64,000 nt of DNA from CAWIVH01 sp963839475 (GTDB lineage Bacteria > Acidobacteriota > UBA6911): the NCBI GenBank assembly GCA_963839475.1, contig CAWIVH010000012.1, positions 418,027-482,026 of the forward strand, given 5' to 3'. Made by a program: the position numbers and the translations under genes. Positions 1 to 8,461 of this stretch are shown here, piece after piece (positions within the stretch are counted from its first letter, which is position 1; each line of letters opens with the position of its first letter). Under the pieces are notes generated by a model, which worked only from the letters and a program-made list of their open reading frames with translations, was not told the DNA's origin and searched no databases.

Positions 1-462
1 ATCTCCTTGCCGCCCGAAGTTGAAGCCGCGCTGGATAAGAGAACCAGCATGGGGATCGTGGGGAACCTTGCAGCCTATACGCAATTCAACATTGCCAATT
101 CGATTCCCGACGCCGCGAAGAATCCCGGCGGCCTGGCTGCAGCCGGGGCCGGTGTGGGCATGGGTATGGCCATGGCTGGCCCGATCGGACAGGCAATGGC
201 CGGGATGCAAGGGCAAGCCGCTGCCCCGCCGGCAGCGCCGCCCCCCATCCCCGGGAGCGCCACATACTTCGTGGCCGTTGGCGGCCAGCAGACCGGGCCA
301 TTCGATATCCAGACCCTTGCCGCCCAAGCGACCGCCGGACGCCTGACCCCCCAAACCCTGGTCTGGACCCAGGGAATGTCGCAGTGGACAGCAGCCGGTC
401 AGGTTCCGGGTCTCGCGGCCATATTTGCCAATGTCCCTCCGCCGCTTCCCCCGGGCAGCTAG
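1..462 (+). CDS. SPFH-type protein, C-terminal part with GYF_2 domain (5' partial)
   Basis: The frame is open from base 1, so the start lies outside the window; about 153 residues are visible. The first 45 residues look like the end of a helical SPFH (virion-core/YdjI-like) domain. A low-complexity Gly/Ala/Met then Pro-rich linker follows, and the last 60 residues (YFVAVGGQQTGPF, then QTLVWTQGMSQW) match the GYF_2/DUF4339 fold often fused to bacterial SPFH proteins. Such proteins form membrane-associated assemblies; the GYF_2 part is thought to bind partners. The next gene on the same strand encodes zinc ribbons plus a membrane anchor, a usual companion. Family assignment of the missing N-terminus is inference. 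Confidence 0.6.
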   Translation: MSLPPEVEAALDKRTSMGIVGNLAAYTQFNIANSIPDAAKNPGGLAAAGAGVGMGMAMAGPIGQAMAGMQGQAAAPPAAPPPIPGSATYFVAVGGQQTGPFDIQTLAAQATAGRLTPQTLVWTQGMSQWTAAGQVPGLAAIFANVPPPLPPGS

Positions 463-569
463 AATCGAATCGGGGACGATCCGGACGGCGCAGCATCTAC
501 GAGGCACGACCTGGATGAGGGAAAAAGCTTTCCGGAAACAGCTCCTGAGGAACCTATAGGAATTCGAAC

Positions 570-1685
570 ATGGAGACAGAGAACCCGCCCGCCCCCCCGC
601 CGGATCACCGTCAGTTCCCGTGCAGTAAGTGCGGCGCAAAGCTGAGTTTTGAACCCGGCACCGACGCCTTAAAGTGCCCCTACTGCGGATTTTCAAACCC
701 AGTTCCAGAGTCCACGGCAGCGGTCGAGGAACTGGACTTCCGCGCCTACCTGGCCCAGGTGGCCGACGAAAAAGAAACCCACGAAGCTCAGCGTGTCCAA
801 TGCGGCAAATGCGGCGCTGAAACGACCCAGCCGCAGGATGCGACGGCCGGACTTTGCCCTTTCTGCGGGGCAAATATGGTCTTTACCGGAAAATCCTCTC
901 ACCTGATCCGTCCTGAAGGGCTGTTGCCGTTCAAGGTCACTCAGAAAACGGCTTTCGAAGATTTCCGCCAATGGATCAATAAACTTTGGTTCGCCCCGGG
1001 AGATCTCAAGCGCTATGCCCAGTCGGAGGGAAAGCTGGTCGGCGTCTACGTTCCCTACTGGACCTATGATAGCGATACTACCAGTGCTTACACCGGGGAG
1101 CGGGGTGATTATTACTACACCACGGAGACCTACACCACGACGGAAAACGGGCGTGAGGTAACCCGCACCCGGCAAGTCAGGCACACGCGGTGGACCCCAG
1201 CAAGCGGAACTGTGCAGAACTCTTTTGACGACATTCTCATATTAGCCAGCAAATCCCTCCCGCGGAAATACACCGAACAGCTCGAGCCGTGGGATCTCGA
1301 AAATATCGCCTCTTATGCGGATGAATACCTCAGCGGATTTCGAGCCGAAAGCTACCAGATTTCACTTGGCGACGGATTCGAAGAGGCGAAAGAAGTAATG
1401 GCGGCGGCGATCCGAGAAACCATCTGCCGCGATATAGGCGGCGATGAGCAGAGGATTCACTCGTGCGACACGCGGTATGGGAAAATCACTTTCAAGCACA
1501 TTCTCCTTCCGGTCTGGCTGAGCGCCTATCGGTTCCGTGACAAGATTTTCCGGATCCTGATCAACGCGCGAACCGGGGAAGTGCGCGGGGAACGGCCCTT
1601 CAGCGCCTGGAAAATCGCCGGGGCGGTGATCGTGGGACTCATCATCATCGCCATTGTCATCCTGGTCTCAGCTTCCAGCCGCTAA
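570..1685 (+). CDS. Zinc-ribbon protein with C-terminal membrane anchor
   Basis: This is a 371-residue protein. It has two zinc ribbons, CSKCGAK...CPYCG at about residues 18-40 and CGKCGAE...CPFCG at about 76-98. A soluble middle domain follows with a Tyr/Thr-rich stretch (YYYTTETYTTTENG), and one membrane helix near 350-368 lies just before the C-terminus, so most of it should face the cytoplasm. An AGGA ribosome site lies 8 bases before the ATG. It follows an SPFH/GYF_2 gene, and such zinc-ribbon/SPFH pairs recur in bacteria; they may act together at the membrane. The molecular role is unknown. Confidence 0.7.
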   Translation: METENPPAPPPDHRQFPCSKCGAKLSFEPGTDALKCPYCGFSNPVPESTAAVEELDFRAYLAQVADEKETHEAQRVQCGKCGAETTQPQDATAGLCPFCGANMVFTGKSSHLIRPEGLLPFKVTQKTAFEDFRQWINKLWFAPGDLKRYAQSEGKLVGVYVPYWTYDSDTTSAYTGERGDYYYTTETYTTTENGREVTRTRQVRHTRWTPASGTVQNSFDDILILASKSLPRKYTEQLEPWDLENIASYADEYLSGFRAESYQISLGDGFEEAKEVMAAAIRETICRDIGGDEQRIHSCDTRYGKITFKHILLPVWLSAYRFRDKIFRILINARTGEVRGERPFSAWKIAGAVIVGLIIIAIVILVSASSR

Positions 1686-1780
1686 ACAAAAAACGGGAAC
1701 AACCATCGAATTGTCTTCTCGCCAAACCCGATACTGCGAGGATCTTGGCGGAAATTCGGCGGTTGTCCCCGTTTTTTGTT
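1685..1780. terminator. Long inverted repeat between convergent genes
   Basis: Arms at 1685-1704 and 1761-1780 are 20 bases each and pair with a single mismatch; they carry an A-run on the left and a T-run (GTTTTTTGTT) on the right. The loop is 56 bases. Position between two convergent genes and the flanking A/T runs fit a bidirectional terminator. The loop is long for a classical intrinsic terminator, so a repeat-derived origin is possible. Confidence 0.65.
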
Positions 1781-1786
1781 GGAAGC

Positions 1787-3205
1787 CTAGACCTGTTCCG
1801 GCACCGTGTAGGGAGCCCGGTAGGCGCCGCGCAGCAGCTTGTTGGCTTCGTCGTCGCCGATCACCTGCTCTTTCGCCGCATCAAAGTTGAGCACCCGGCC
1901 CAGCCGGTAGGAAATATTCCCCAGGTGCATCAGGGTGCAGGAAATGTGGCCCTCTTCAATCGGAGCGTTCTGATTCTCCTTTTTGCGGCTGCGAACGCAT
2001 TCGATGAAGTTTTCCCAGTTGTTTCCGCCGGCCTTCAGCTGCGGGCCCGGTTCCTGATCCTGTCCCAGCCAGGTCTTGTAGGAGTCATACCCGTCCATTG
2101 CCATGTAGCCCTTGGAGCCGTAAAAAATGTTGCCGATGGTGTTTGGGTCGGCTTTCTTCCGTCGGGCTTGTCCTTCGGCCGCATTTCCCAGGGCCGCGGG
2201 AACGCCGCTGCTGCCAAAGGCCGGAGTTCCGATTTCGGCTTCGTGGTTGGACATCCAGTGGCGGACTTCAAACTGTAGAATTTTGGTTTTGCCGTCCGCG
2301 GTTTTGAATTCGTAGGCCACATTCAGCATGTTGGGGGTTTCCTGGTCGTCGTCGAACATCACATGACCGCCAATGGCGGCCACCTTGTTGGGAAAGGTAA
2401 CGCCGAGCCCCCAGCGTGCGACGTCGAGCTCATGGATTCCCTGGTTGCCGAAGTCGCCGTCGCCGGTATCCCAGATCCAGTGCCAGTTATAATGGAAACG
2501 GTTCTTGGTGAACGGTTTCATGGGCGCCGGGCCCGTCCACAGTTCATAGTTGACGCCTGCCGGTACGGGTTCCTGCTGTGCTTTTCCGATGGTGTTGCGC
2601 CATTTGTAGCAGAGCCCGCGGGACATGTACACGTCACCGATCAAGCCCTCTTTCATTTTCTGGATGCCTTCAATAACGGCCTTGCCGGAGCGGCTGTTGG
2701 TGCCATGCTGGACGATACGGTTGTACTTCTGAGCCGCCTTCACCAGCTGGCGGCTCTCAAACCACCGGTGGGACATCGGCTTTTCCACATAAACATCTTT
2801 TCCCGCCTGCACGCCCCATATGGCTTGAAGAGAATGCCAATGGTTGGGGGTCGCGATCGAAATTGCATCGATCGTTTTGTCCTCAAGAAGCTTTCGCAGA
2901 TCGACAAAGGTCGCCGGCTTTTTGAGATTCATTTTCTCCATTTTGCCGAGCGCTTCTTTGGTTACGTTATCGTCTATGTCGCAGATGGCTGCAATCTCAA
3001 CATTCGCGAGCTTCGAGTACTGCTGCACATGGGCCCAACCCTGCCCGTGCAATCCGACCACTGCAACCCGAACCCTGTCGTTGGCCCCGAATACCCTTTG
3101 AGGCTGGGTAAAAAAACTGATCCCTCCGAGAGCAGCCAGACCCGCTCCGCTTTTCGCACTGTTTTTGATGAAATCTCTCCTGGTGACTTCAGATTCGTTA
3201 GACAT
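1787..3205 (-). CDS. Gfo/Idh/MocA-family oxidoreductase, Tat-exported
   Basis: This 472-residue protein is of the NAD(P)-dependent dehydrogenase family that acts on sugars and sugar derivatives. The N-terminus has a twin-arginine signal (TRRDFIKNSAKSGAGLAALG), so it is probably exported folded. The Rossmann part starts at RVRVAVVGLHGQGWAHV, and the family EKP motif is seen in YVEKPMSHR at about 145. The C-terminal domain is rich in Trp/His and Gly as in Tat-exported members. Its substrate cannot be told. It is convergent with the zinc-ribbon gene and divergent from a Tat-exported sugar isomerase-like gene, suggesting linked sugar metabolism. Confidence 0.85.
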   Translation of the reverse strand: MSNESEVTRRDFIKNSAKSGAGLAALGGISFFTQPQRVFGANDRVRVAVVGLHGQGWAHVQQYSKLANVEIAAICDIDDNVTKEALGKMEKMNLKKPATFVDLRKLLEDKTIDAISIATPNHWHSLQAIWGVQAGKDVYVEKPMSHRWFESRQLVKAAQKYNRIVQHGTNSRSGKAVIEGIQKMKEGLIGDVYMSRGLCYKWRNTIGKAQQEPVPAGVNYELWTGPAPMKPFTKNRFHYNWHWIWDTGDGDFGNQGIHELDVARWGLGVTFPNKVAAIGGHVMFDDDQETPNMLNVAYEFKTADGKTKILQFEVRHWMSNHEAEIGTPAFGSSGVPAALGNAAEGQARRKKADPNTIGNIFYGSKGYMAMDGYDSYKTWLGQDQEPGPQLKAGGNNWENFIECVRSRKKENQNAPIEEGHISCTLMHLGNISYRLGRVLNFDAAKEQVIGDDEANKLLRGAYRAPYTVPEQV

Positions 3206-3433
3206 GAAAGCGATCGCTCCTTTCTAATAGTGGACGGATTATACCCCATCCCTTCGGTAATCCGGGCTTTTCATCCTTTTAAAAAGTGCTGATGCAAGGA
3301 AATTGAAGCCCTGGGAGGCAGCTCGCCCCGTAGTTCTTGACTGGGGGGCAAGGTTGCTTTACCTTCGAGCTCGGGATTGCGGCTTCCCCGGCGGAAGCCT
3401 GGCCAAACGCCCCATATTCAAAAGGAGTCATTC

Positions 3434-4315
3434 ATGAATCGAAGGGAGTTTCTTCACACATTCAGTGCCGCGGCGACAGTTCTTCCCTGCGCGTTATCCA
3501 CTGCGTCCGCCATGAAGAAAGGGGTGCGGTGGCCGGTAGGCTGTTTCAACCGTCCCTGGACGGCATGGAGCCTGGATGAACAGTTGGCCGGTGTCAAAGC
3601 TGCCGGCTACGGTCTTACCGGACTGCTCAGCCGCACCAAGAGTGAGCCTTTCATCGCATCCAATGCAACGCCCGAATATCTCGCAAACATCAAAAAGTTG
3701 CTGAAAACCCACAGGCTGAAGGCGAACATGGGAGCGCTCAGTTCGCGCCATACGATTCCCCTGGAAGAGTCGATCGCGGACGTGAGGAAGCAGGTCGACA
3801 ACGCCGCGTTTCTCTCCCTGGAATTTGTGCTCAGCTTCGGAGTGGATCGCCCGGAGCAGGTGGATCATTACTTCAAGGTGATGTCGGCGGCTGCCGCTTA
3901 CGCCCAAAAGAAAAAGGTGAAACTGGTAATGAAGCCACACGGGGGCAGCAGCGGGGCCGCGGATGAAATTCTGCGCTCCATCGAAAAGGTGGCCCACCCG
4001 AATTTCAAAATCTGGTATGACGCGGGCAACATCATCCATTACACCGGGAAAGACCCCGTTACGGAACTCAAGCCCGTGGCAAAATACGTCACCGGATTCT
4101 GCGCCAAGGACTGCGGGCAGCTCAAGGGTGACGTCATGATCCAGTTCGGAACCGGCAAAGTCAATTTCAAGGCTGTTTTTGACGTGCTGAAACAATCCGG
4201 CTTCAAAGGCCCGGTCATGGTCGAATGCTGCGCGCTCGACAAATCGAAGGATACAGTGACCGCCAACGCAAAGGCGAATCGCGAGTTTCTGGAAAAGGTC
4301 CTGGCCGAAGTTTGA
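3434..4315 (+). CDS. Sugar phosphate isomerase/epimerase-like TIM-barrel protein, Tat signal
   Basis: This 293-residue xylose-isomerase-like TIM-barrel protein (AP_endonuc_2 family) has an N-terminal twin-arginine type leader (MNRREFLHTFSAAATVLP). The start at 3434 is chosen because AAAGGAG lies just upstream and the signal begins here. The barrel carries the family pattern: KPHGG at about 167, YDAGN at about 195 and a late VMVECC strand with Glu, which fit metal-binding positions. It is probably secreted and may act on a sugar or cyclitol together with the divergent Gfo/Idh protein. The exact reaction is unknown. Confidence 0.75.
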   Translation: MNRREFLHTFSAAATVLPCALSTASAMKKGVRWPVGCFNRPWTAWSLDEQLAGVKAAGYGLTGLLSRTKSEPFIASNATPEYLANIKKLLKTHRLKANMGALSSRHTIPLEESIADVRKQVDNAAFLSLEFVLSFGVDRPEQVDHYFKVMSAAAAYAQKKKVKLVMKPHGGSSGAADEILRSIEKVAHPNFKIWYDAGNIIHYTGKDPVTELKPVAKYVTGFCAKDCGQLKGDVMIQFGTGKVNFKAVFDVLKQSGFKGPVMVECCALDKSKDTVTANAKANREFLEKVLAEV

Positions 4316-4381
4316 CCCCGTGGCCCGGCAGATTCCGTATCGGGAACCGGAAAAAGTGGATAGGTCCACTGGCGGGATGGA

Positions 4382-5233
4382 ATGGAAGAAACCTGGATCG
4401 ACTGCGGCAGTGTCAGTCTCCATGCCGTAACCGACGGGCCCATGACCGGGCCGCCGGTTATTCTGCTGCACGGCTTCCCTGAATTCTGGCGGGGATGGGT
4501 GAGGCAGATTCCCGCCCTGGCAGACGCAGGATATCGTGTGATTGCTCCCGACCAGCGGGGCTACAACCTGTCCGACAAGCCCAAGGGCGCAAAAAACTAC
4601 GAGATCAGGCGCCTCGTGGCTGATCTCCTGGGTCTCATGGATGCCCTGGGAATTAAGAGTGTGCGCCTGGCCGGGCATGACTGGGGAGCGGCGGTGGCAT
4701 GGGCTGCCGCGCTTTGGCATCCGGACCGGGTGGAAAAGTTGGCAATTCTGAATGTCCCCCACCCTGCGGTCATGCTGAGATTCCTGAGCCGCAGCCCGAA
4801 GCAGATGATGCGCAGCTGGTATATCGTTTTCTTTCAGCTGCCCTGGTTTCCGGAGCTTCTCTTACGGTCGGGTAATTTCAGGGCGGCAGCGTGGGCCGTT
4901 CAATCGACCAGCCGTCCAGGCACCTTCAGCGGCGAGGACATGGACCACTATAAAAAGGCATGGTCCCAGCCTGGCGCTTTGACTTCGATGATTCACTGGT
5001 ATCGTGCCCTGCTCCGAGGCAGGCCGCCGCTCCCGAAGGATCCGCGGATCGAGGTGGAGACCCTGATCCTCTGGGGAAGCCGCGACACCTTTCTCGGAAG
5101 GGAGATGGTGCAGCCGTCCCTGGACCTGTGCAATAAAGCCCGGGTTGTATTTTTTGAAAACGCGACTCATTGGGTCCAGCACGAGGAGGCAGCCGAAGTC
5201 AACCGGCGCCTGATTGAGTTTTTCAGCCGTTGA
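4382..5233 (+). CDS. Alpha/beta hydrolase, epoxide-hydrolase-like
   Basis: This 283-residue cytoplasmic alpha/beta hydrolase has an oxyanion-hole motif HGFPEFW at about 30-36. The nucleophile elbow is GHDWG with Asp at about 100, which is Asp rather than Ser and so points to epoxide hydrolase or haloalkane dehalogenase chemistry. The late acid is in LILWGSRD and the catalytic His in THWVQHE near 262. HGFPEFW is typical of soluble epoxide hydrolases. The cap region (about 135-200) is short. It starts 66 bases after the isomerase-like gene and may be co-transcribed with it. The substrate is unknown. Confidence 0.85.
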   Translation: MEETWIDCGSVSLHAVTDGPMTGPPVILLHGFPEFWRGWVRQIPALADAGYRVIAPDQRGYNLSDKPKGAKNYEIRRLVADLLGLMDALGIKSVRLAGHDWGAAVAWAAALWHPDRVEKLAILNVPHPAVMLRFLSRSPKQMMRSWYIVFFQLPWFPELLLRSGNFRAAAWAVQSTSRPGTFSGEDMDHYKKAWSQPGALTSMIHWYRALLRGRPPLPKDPRIEVETLILWGSRDTFLGREMVQPSLDLCNKARVVFFENATHWVQHEEAAEVNRRLIEFFSR

Positions 5234-5335
5234 ATGATCTCGGCTGAGGGGAGATTCAATGCAATTGCATTGGCGGCGGGCCCGAGCGTATTATGGCAAC
5301 TCTCCCCAACATCACGCTGAGGGTCTGGAGGTTTT

Positions 5336-6391
5336 ATGAGTCAAAGCTTGGACCGCCGTCAGTTCATAAAAATCACATCTGCCGCCGGCATCGCGGGATC
5401 CGTTGTGCAGCCTGGCAGCGGAATGCAGGCTTCTGCCGCAAAGGCAGCGGTTCCTTGCGTCATATCCAGCCTGAATGGCATGCAGGCCACCGCCAAAGCC
5501 ATGGAGATCTTGAAGAGTGGAGGAAAACCGCTGGATGCCGTGATTGCCGGCGTGAACATCGTCGAGGATGACCCGAACGATCACAGTGTCGGATATGGAG
5601 GGCTTCCCAACGAGGAAGGAGAGGTGGAGCTGGACGCGAGTGTCATGGACGGGTTGACCTGCCGCTGCGGCGCGGTCGGGGGGCTCAAGAATATCAAGAA
5701 TCCTTCCAAGGTTGCGCGCATGGTGATGGAGAGAACCGATCACATCTTCCTCGTAGGGGAAGGAGCGCTTCAATTCGCTTTGCGCATGGGATTCAAAAAA
5801 GAAGAGCTCCTGACCGAATTCTCCAGGCAGAGATGGGTGGAGTGGCGCTCGAAGCTGTCGAACAGCGACGCCTGGCTCACGGAGAGCGAGGCGGAAACCG
5901 ATCTTGCCCCGGTAATGAAAACTCATGGCACTATCAATTGCCTGGCCATTGACTCCAAATGGAATATAGCCGGCACAACCACCACCAGCGGGCTATCCTG
6001 GAAAATCCCCGGCCGCGTGGGCGATTCTCCAATCATCGGCGCTGGATTGTATGTCGACAACGAGGTCGGCGCCGCCGGCTCGACAGGGCGGGGCGAAGCC
6101 AACATCAAGGTCTGCGGCGCTCACTCCGTCGTCGAGCTGATGAGGCAGGGAAAGTCGCCGGAGCAGGCCTGTCTCGAGGTGCTGCAGCGGGTGGTCAAAA
6201 CAACCCGAGAAAAGAGGCTTCTTTTTCCTGACGGCAAGCCCAATTTCAACATCACATTTTATGCCTTGAACAAGAAAGGGGAATACGGATCCGCCTCGCT
6301 CTATCCTTCGAAGTACTGTGTGAACACAGGAGGGGAAAGCAAATCCCTGGCAACAGCCTTCCTCCTGAAGCGCGACAAAAATCCGGAGTAG
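5336..6391 (+). CDS. N4-(beta-N-acetylglucosaminyl)-L-asparaginase-like Ntn hydrolase, Tat signal
   Basis: This 351-residue protein is of the glycosylasparaginase family. It begins with a Tat-like leader (LDRRQFIKITSAAGIAG), indicating export. The chain should cleave itself before the Thr in THGTINCLAID (about residue 197), making a new N-terminal Thr nucleophile. Conserved pieces include GYGGLPNEEGEVELDASVMDG in the alpha chain and GDSPIIGAGLYVDN in the beta chain. The enzyme releases Asn-linked GlcNAc from peptides. GGAGG lies 5-9 bases before the ATG. It is followed after 15 bases by the endonuclease III gene. Confidence 0.88.
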   Translation: MSQSLDRRQFIKITSAAGIAGSVVQPGSGMQASAAKAAVPCVISSLNGMQATAKAMEILKSGGKPLDAVIAGVNIVEDDPNDHSVGYGGLPNEEGEVELDASVMDGLTCRCGAVGGLKNIKNPSKVARMVMERTDHIFLVGEGALQFALRMGFKKEELLTEFSRQRWVEWRSKLSNSDAWLTESEAETDLAPVMKTHGTINCLAIDSKWNIAGTTTTSGLSWKIPGRVGDSPIIGAGLYVDNEVGAAGSTGRGEANIKVCGAHSVVELMRQGKSPEQACLEVLQRVVKTTREKRLLFPDGKPNFNITFYALNKKGEYGSASLYPSKYCVNTGGESKSLATAFLLKRDKNPE

Positions 6392-6406
6392 CCGGCCGGC
6401 GACGAG

Positions 6407-7066
6407 ATGGACACACCCACCCTCAACAAGGTCCTGGGAATCCTGCGGCGCGAGATCCGGAATTGGAAGGTGCCCGCGGTCGGCGCCATAGCCGGCGAGG
6501 CGATCGACCGGCCCTTTGAAACCCTCATCAGCACCATCCTGTCTCTCCGCACCAAGGACAAAGTGACCATGGAAGCCTCCAGGAGGCTTTTATCGATAGC
6601 CCCACATCCGGCTGGGATCGTCGGACTGACGGCGCGCCGGATCGAAAAATTGATCTATCCTGCCGGTTTCTACCGCACCAAGGCTCGGAATCTCAGGGAA
6701 ACCTGCCGCCTTCTGATCGAAAAACATGAAGGTAAAGTTCCGCGCTCGTTGGAAGAGCTCCTGCGGCTGCCCGGTGTCGGAAGGAAGACGGCGAACCTCG
6801 TTCTCACACTGGGCTTTGGCGACTACGGCATTTGTGTCGACACCCACGTGCATAGGATTTCCAATCTATGGGGCTACGTGGAAACTTCGGAGCCGGATGA
6901 GACGGAATTTGCGTTGCGGGAAAAGCTCCCCCGCAGGCATTGGAAAACCTACAACGACCTTCTGGTCACCTTCGGCCAAAACCTGTGCGTGCCGGTGTCC
7001 CCCTGGTGCAGCAGGTGCCCTGTCGAGCGTTATTGCGAAAAGCGAGGGCTCGTCCGCCATCGATGA
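6407..7066 (+). CDS. nth: Endonuclease III (DNA glycosylase/AP lyase)
   Basis: This 219-residue base-excision repair enzyme removes oxidised pyrimidines and cuts at abasic sites. The helix-hairpin-helix is LPGVGRKTAN, with the catalytic Lys at about 127. The catalytic Asp is in VDTHVHR at about 145. The 4Fe-4S cluster loop CVPVSPWCSRCPVERYC near the C-terminus has the C-X6-C-X2-C-X5-C spacing. Length is normal. The gene ends one base before the convergent MFS gene. Cytoplasmic. Confidence 0.93.
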   Translation: MDTPTLNKVLGILRREIRNWKVPAVGAIAGEAIDRPFETLISTILSLRTKDKVTMEASRRLLSIAPHPAGIVGLTARRIEKLIYPAGFYRTKARNLRETCRLLIEKHEGKVPRSLEELLRLPGVGRKTANLVLTLGFGDYGICVDTHVHRISNLWGYVETSEPDETEFALREKLPRRHWKTYNDLLVTFGQNLCVPVSPWCSRCPVERYCEKRGLVRHR

Positions 7067-7067
7067 T

Positions 7068-8306
7068 TCAGCGCTCGCGCGCCGGTTCCGGATGAATACG
7101 GATGTTCCGCCAGGCAAGAAAGTAGAGGCAGAGGAAAAGGAGGGCGTTGAAGAAAAAAACCGTTCGCAGATCAATGTGGGTGAGGATCCCCGCCGCCAAA
7201 GGGCCGAGGGCGCCGCCCAGCAGCGCCGAGCTCGACAGAATCGAGAAAGAAGTTCCACGGGTCTCCGCAGGTATGATCCGGCTTCCCAGCGTGTAGACCA
7301 CGACCATGCAGCCGCCGGCCAGAAGCCCTAACACGAGACGCAGGCCCATCAGCTGTGAGGCGGACCAGACCAGCCCCATTGGAAGACAAGCCAGGAAACC
7401 TCCGCCCAGCCGCCAGAGCAGCAGTTTGCGAGGTGCCGTAGTGCGCAGCCGGTTCCCCATGACACTGGCCGATACGGCTTCTGCCAGCAATCCCACGGAA
7501 ATGATGAAGCCGGCGGTCTTGGCCGCATGCGCGGTACTGGTTCCGAGCGCAAGTACAAATAGCGGGACAACCGGTCCGAAGCCACGCTCGATGAAATTGA
7601 CGGTGAACATTATGGCGATCATGGTCCCGAACGACGGAAGCGATACAGCTTCCTTCAGGCTGATTCTGCGCTCCACCTCATTCTTGCCCGAGGTGTTTTC
7701 CTGGTCCGATCCTTCCCGGTACAGGAAATGAATCATTCCAAAAGCCCCCAATCCACAGGCAGCGCTGATCAGGCAGGTGTTTCGGATCCCTATCCAGTCG
7801 GCCAGGAGACCGCCGACAATCGGTCCGACGGCAGACGACATCATTTGCACCGTCTGCAGCCCCCCGATCGAGCGGCTGACGTGATCCCGGGGCGTTGCGG
7901 ACACGACCATCGGCATCGCTAAAGTCTGGAATCCACCCAGTAACCCGAGCATGATCCGTAACCAGAGCAGATCGTAGGGATTGCGCGCGAAACCGAATAA
8001 TCCCCAGTGAAGCGCGATTGCCAGAGAACAACGCTCGACCATGATCTTCATGCCATGACGGTCGCCCAGCTTCCCCCAGGCGGGGGCAAGAAGCGAGGCC
8101 AGAAGCGGTGCAATGGTCATGAGGAGACCTGCCCAACTGGCAATCGAAGCCTCGCCCTTCACGCCGAGATCACGCACATAAAGGGGCAGAAAGGGCATGA
8201 CGAACGTAAAGCCGGCGAAAACCATTGCAGCCGCGATATTGATTGCCAGCCGGTTTCGGCGCCATTGTTCTGCTGGAAAGGAAAATCGGATCCGGGCAAA
8301 CCTCAT
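7068..8306 (-). CDS. MFS transporter
   Basis: This is a major facilitator protein of about 412 residues with some 12 hydrophobic segments. The loop-2 signature is PAWGKLGDRHGMK after the second helix, and there is a repeat-like half after a central hydrophilic loop (YREGSDQENTSGKNEVERR). The frame is open upstream to 8423; starts at 8339 and 8306 both lack a clear ribosome site, and 8306 was chosen because it leaves a short N-terminus before the first helix. The type suggests drug or metabolite efflux; the substrate is unknown. It is divergent from lepA. Confidence 0.82.
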   Translation of the reverse strand: MRFARIRFSFPAEQWRRNRLAINIAAAMVFAGFTFVMPFLPLYVRDLGVKGEASIASWAGLLMTIAPLLASLLAPAWGKLGDRHGMKIMVERCSLAIALHWGLFGFARNPYDLLWLRIMLGLLGGFQTLAMPMVVSATPRDHVSRSIGGLQTVQMMSSAVGPIVGGLLADWIGIRNTCLISAACGLGAFGMIHFLYREGSDQENTSGKNEVERRISLKEAVSLPSFGTMIAIMFTVNFIERGFGPVVPLFVLALGTSTAHAAKTAGFIISVGLLAEAVSASVMGNRLRTTAPRKLLLWRLGGGFLACLPMGLVWSASQLMGLRLVLGLLAGGCMVVVYTLGSRIIPAETRGTSFSILSSSALLGGALGPLAAGILTHIDLRTVFFFNALLFLCLYFLAWRNIRIHPEPARER

Positions 8307-8461
8307 AAGGGTGAAAATTGTAGCATGCCCGGACTCCATAGCCTGGAGGTCTTGGTGATCTTTGCATTTCCGTACTTGGACGAACTGAAGCGCAGGGCAG
8401 GTTGTGCCCGCATGGTCCGCCATGTATCATTATGGATTCATTCCACCAAGGAACAGGCACA

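Noticed and set aside
3494..4762. 422-codon minus-strand frame across the isomerase-like and hydrolase genes
   Set aside because: It is antisense to two genes with clear catalytic motifs and good starts.
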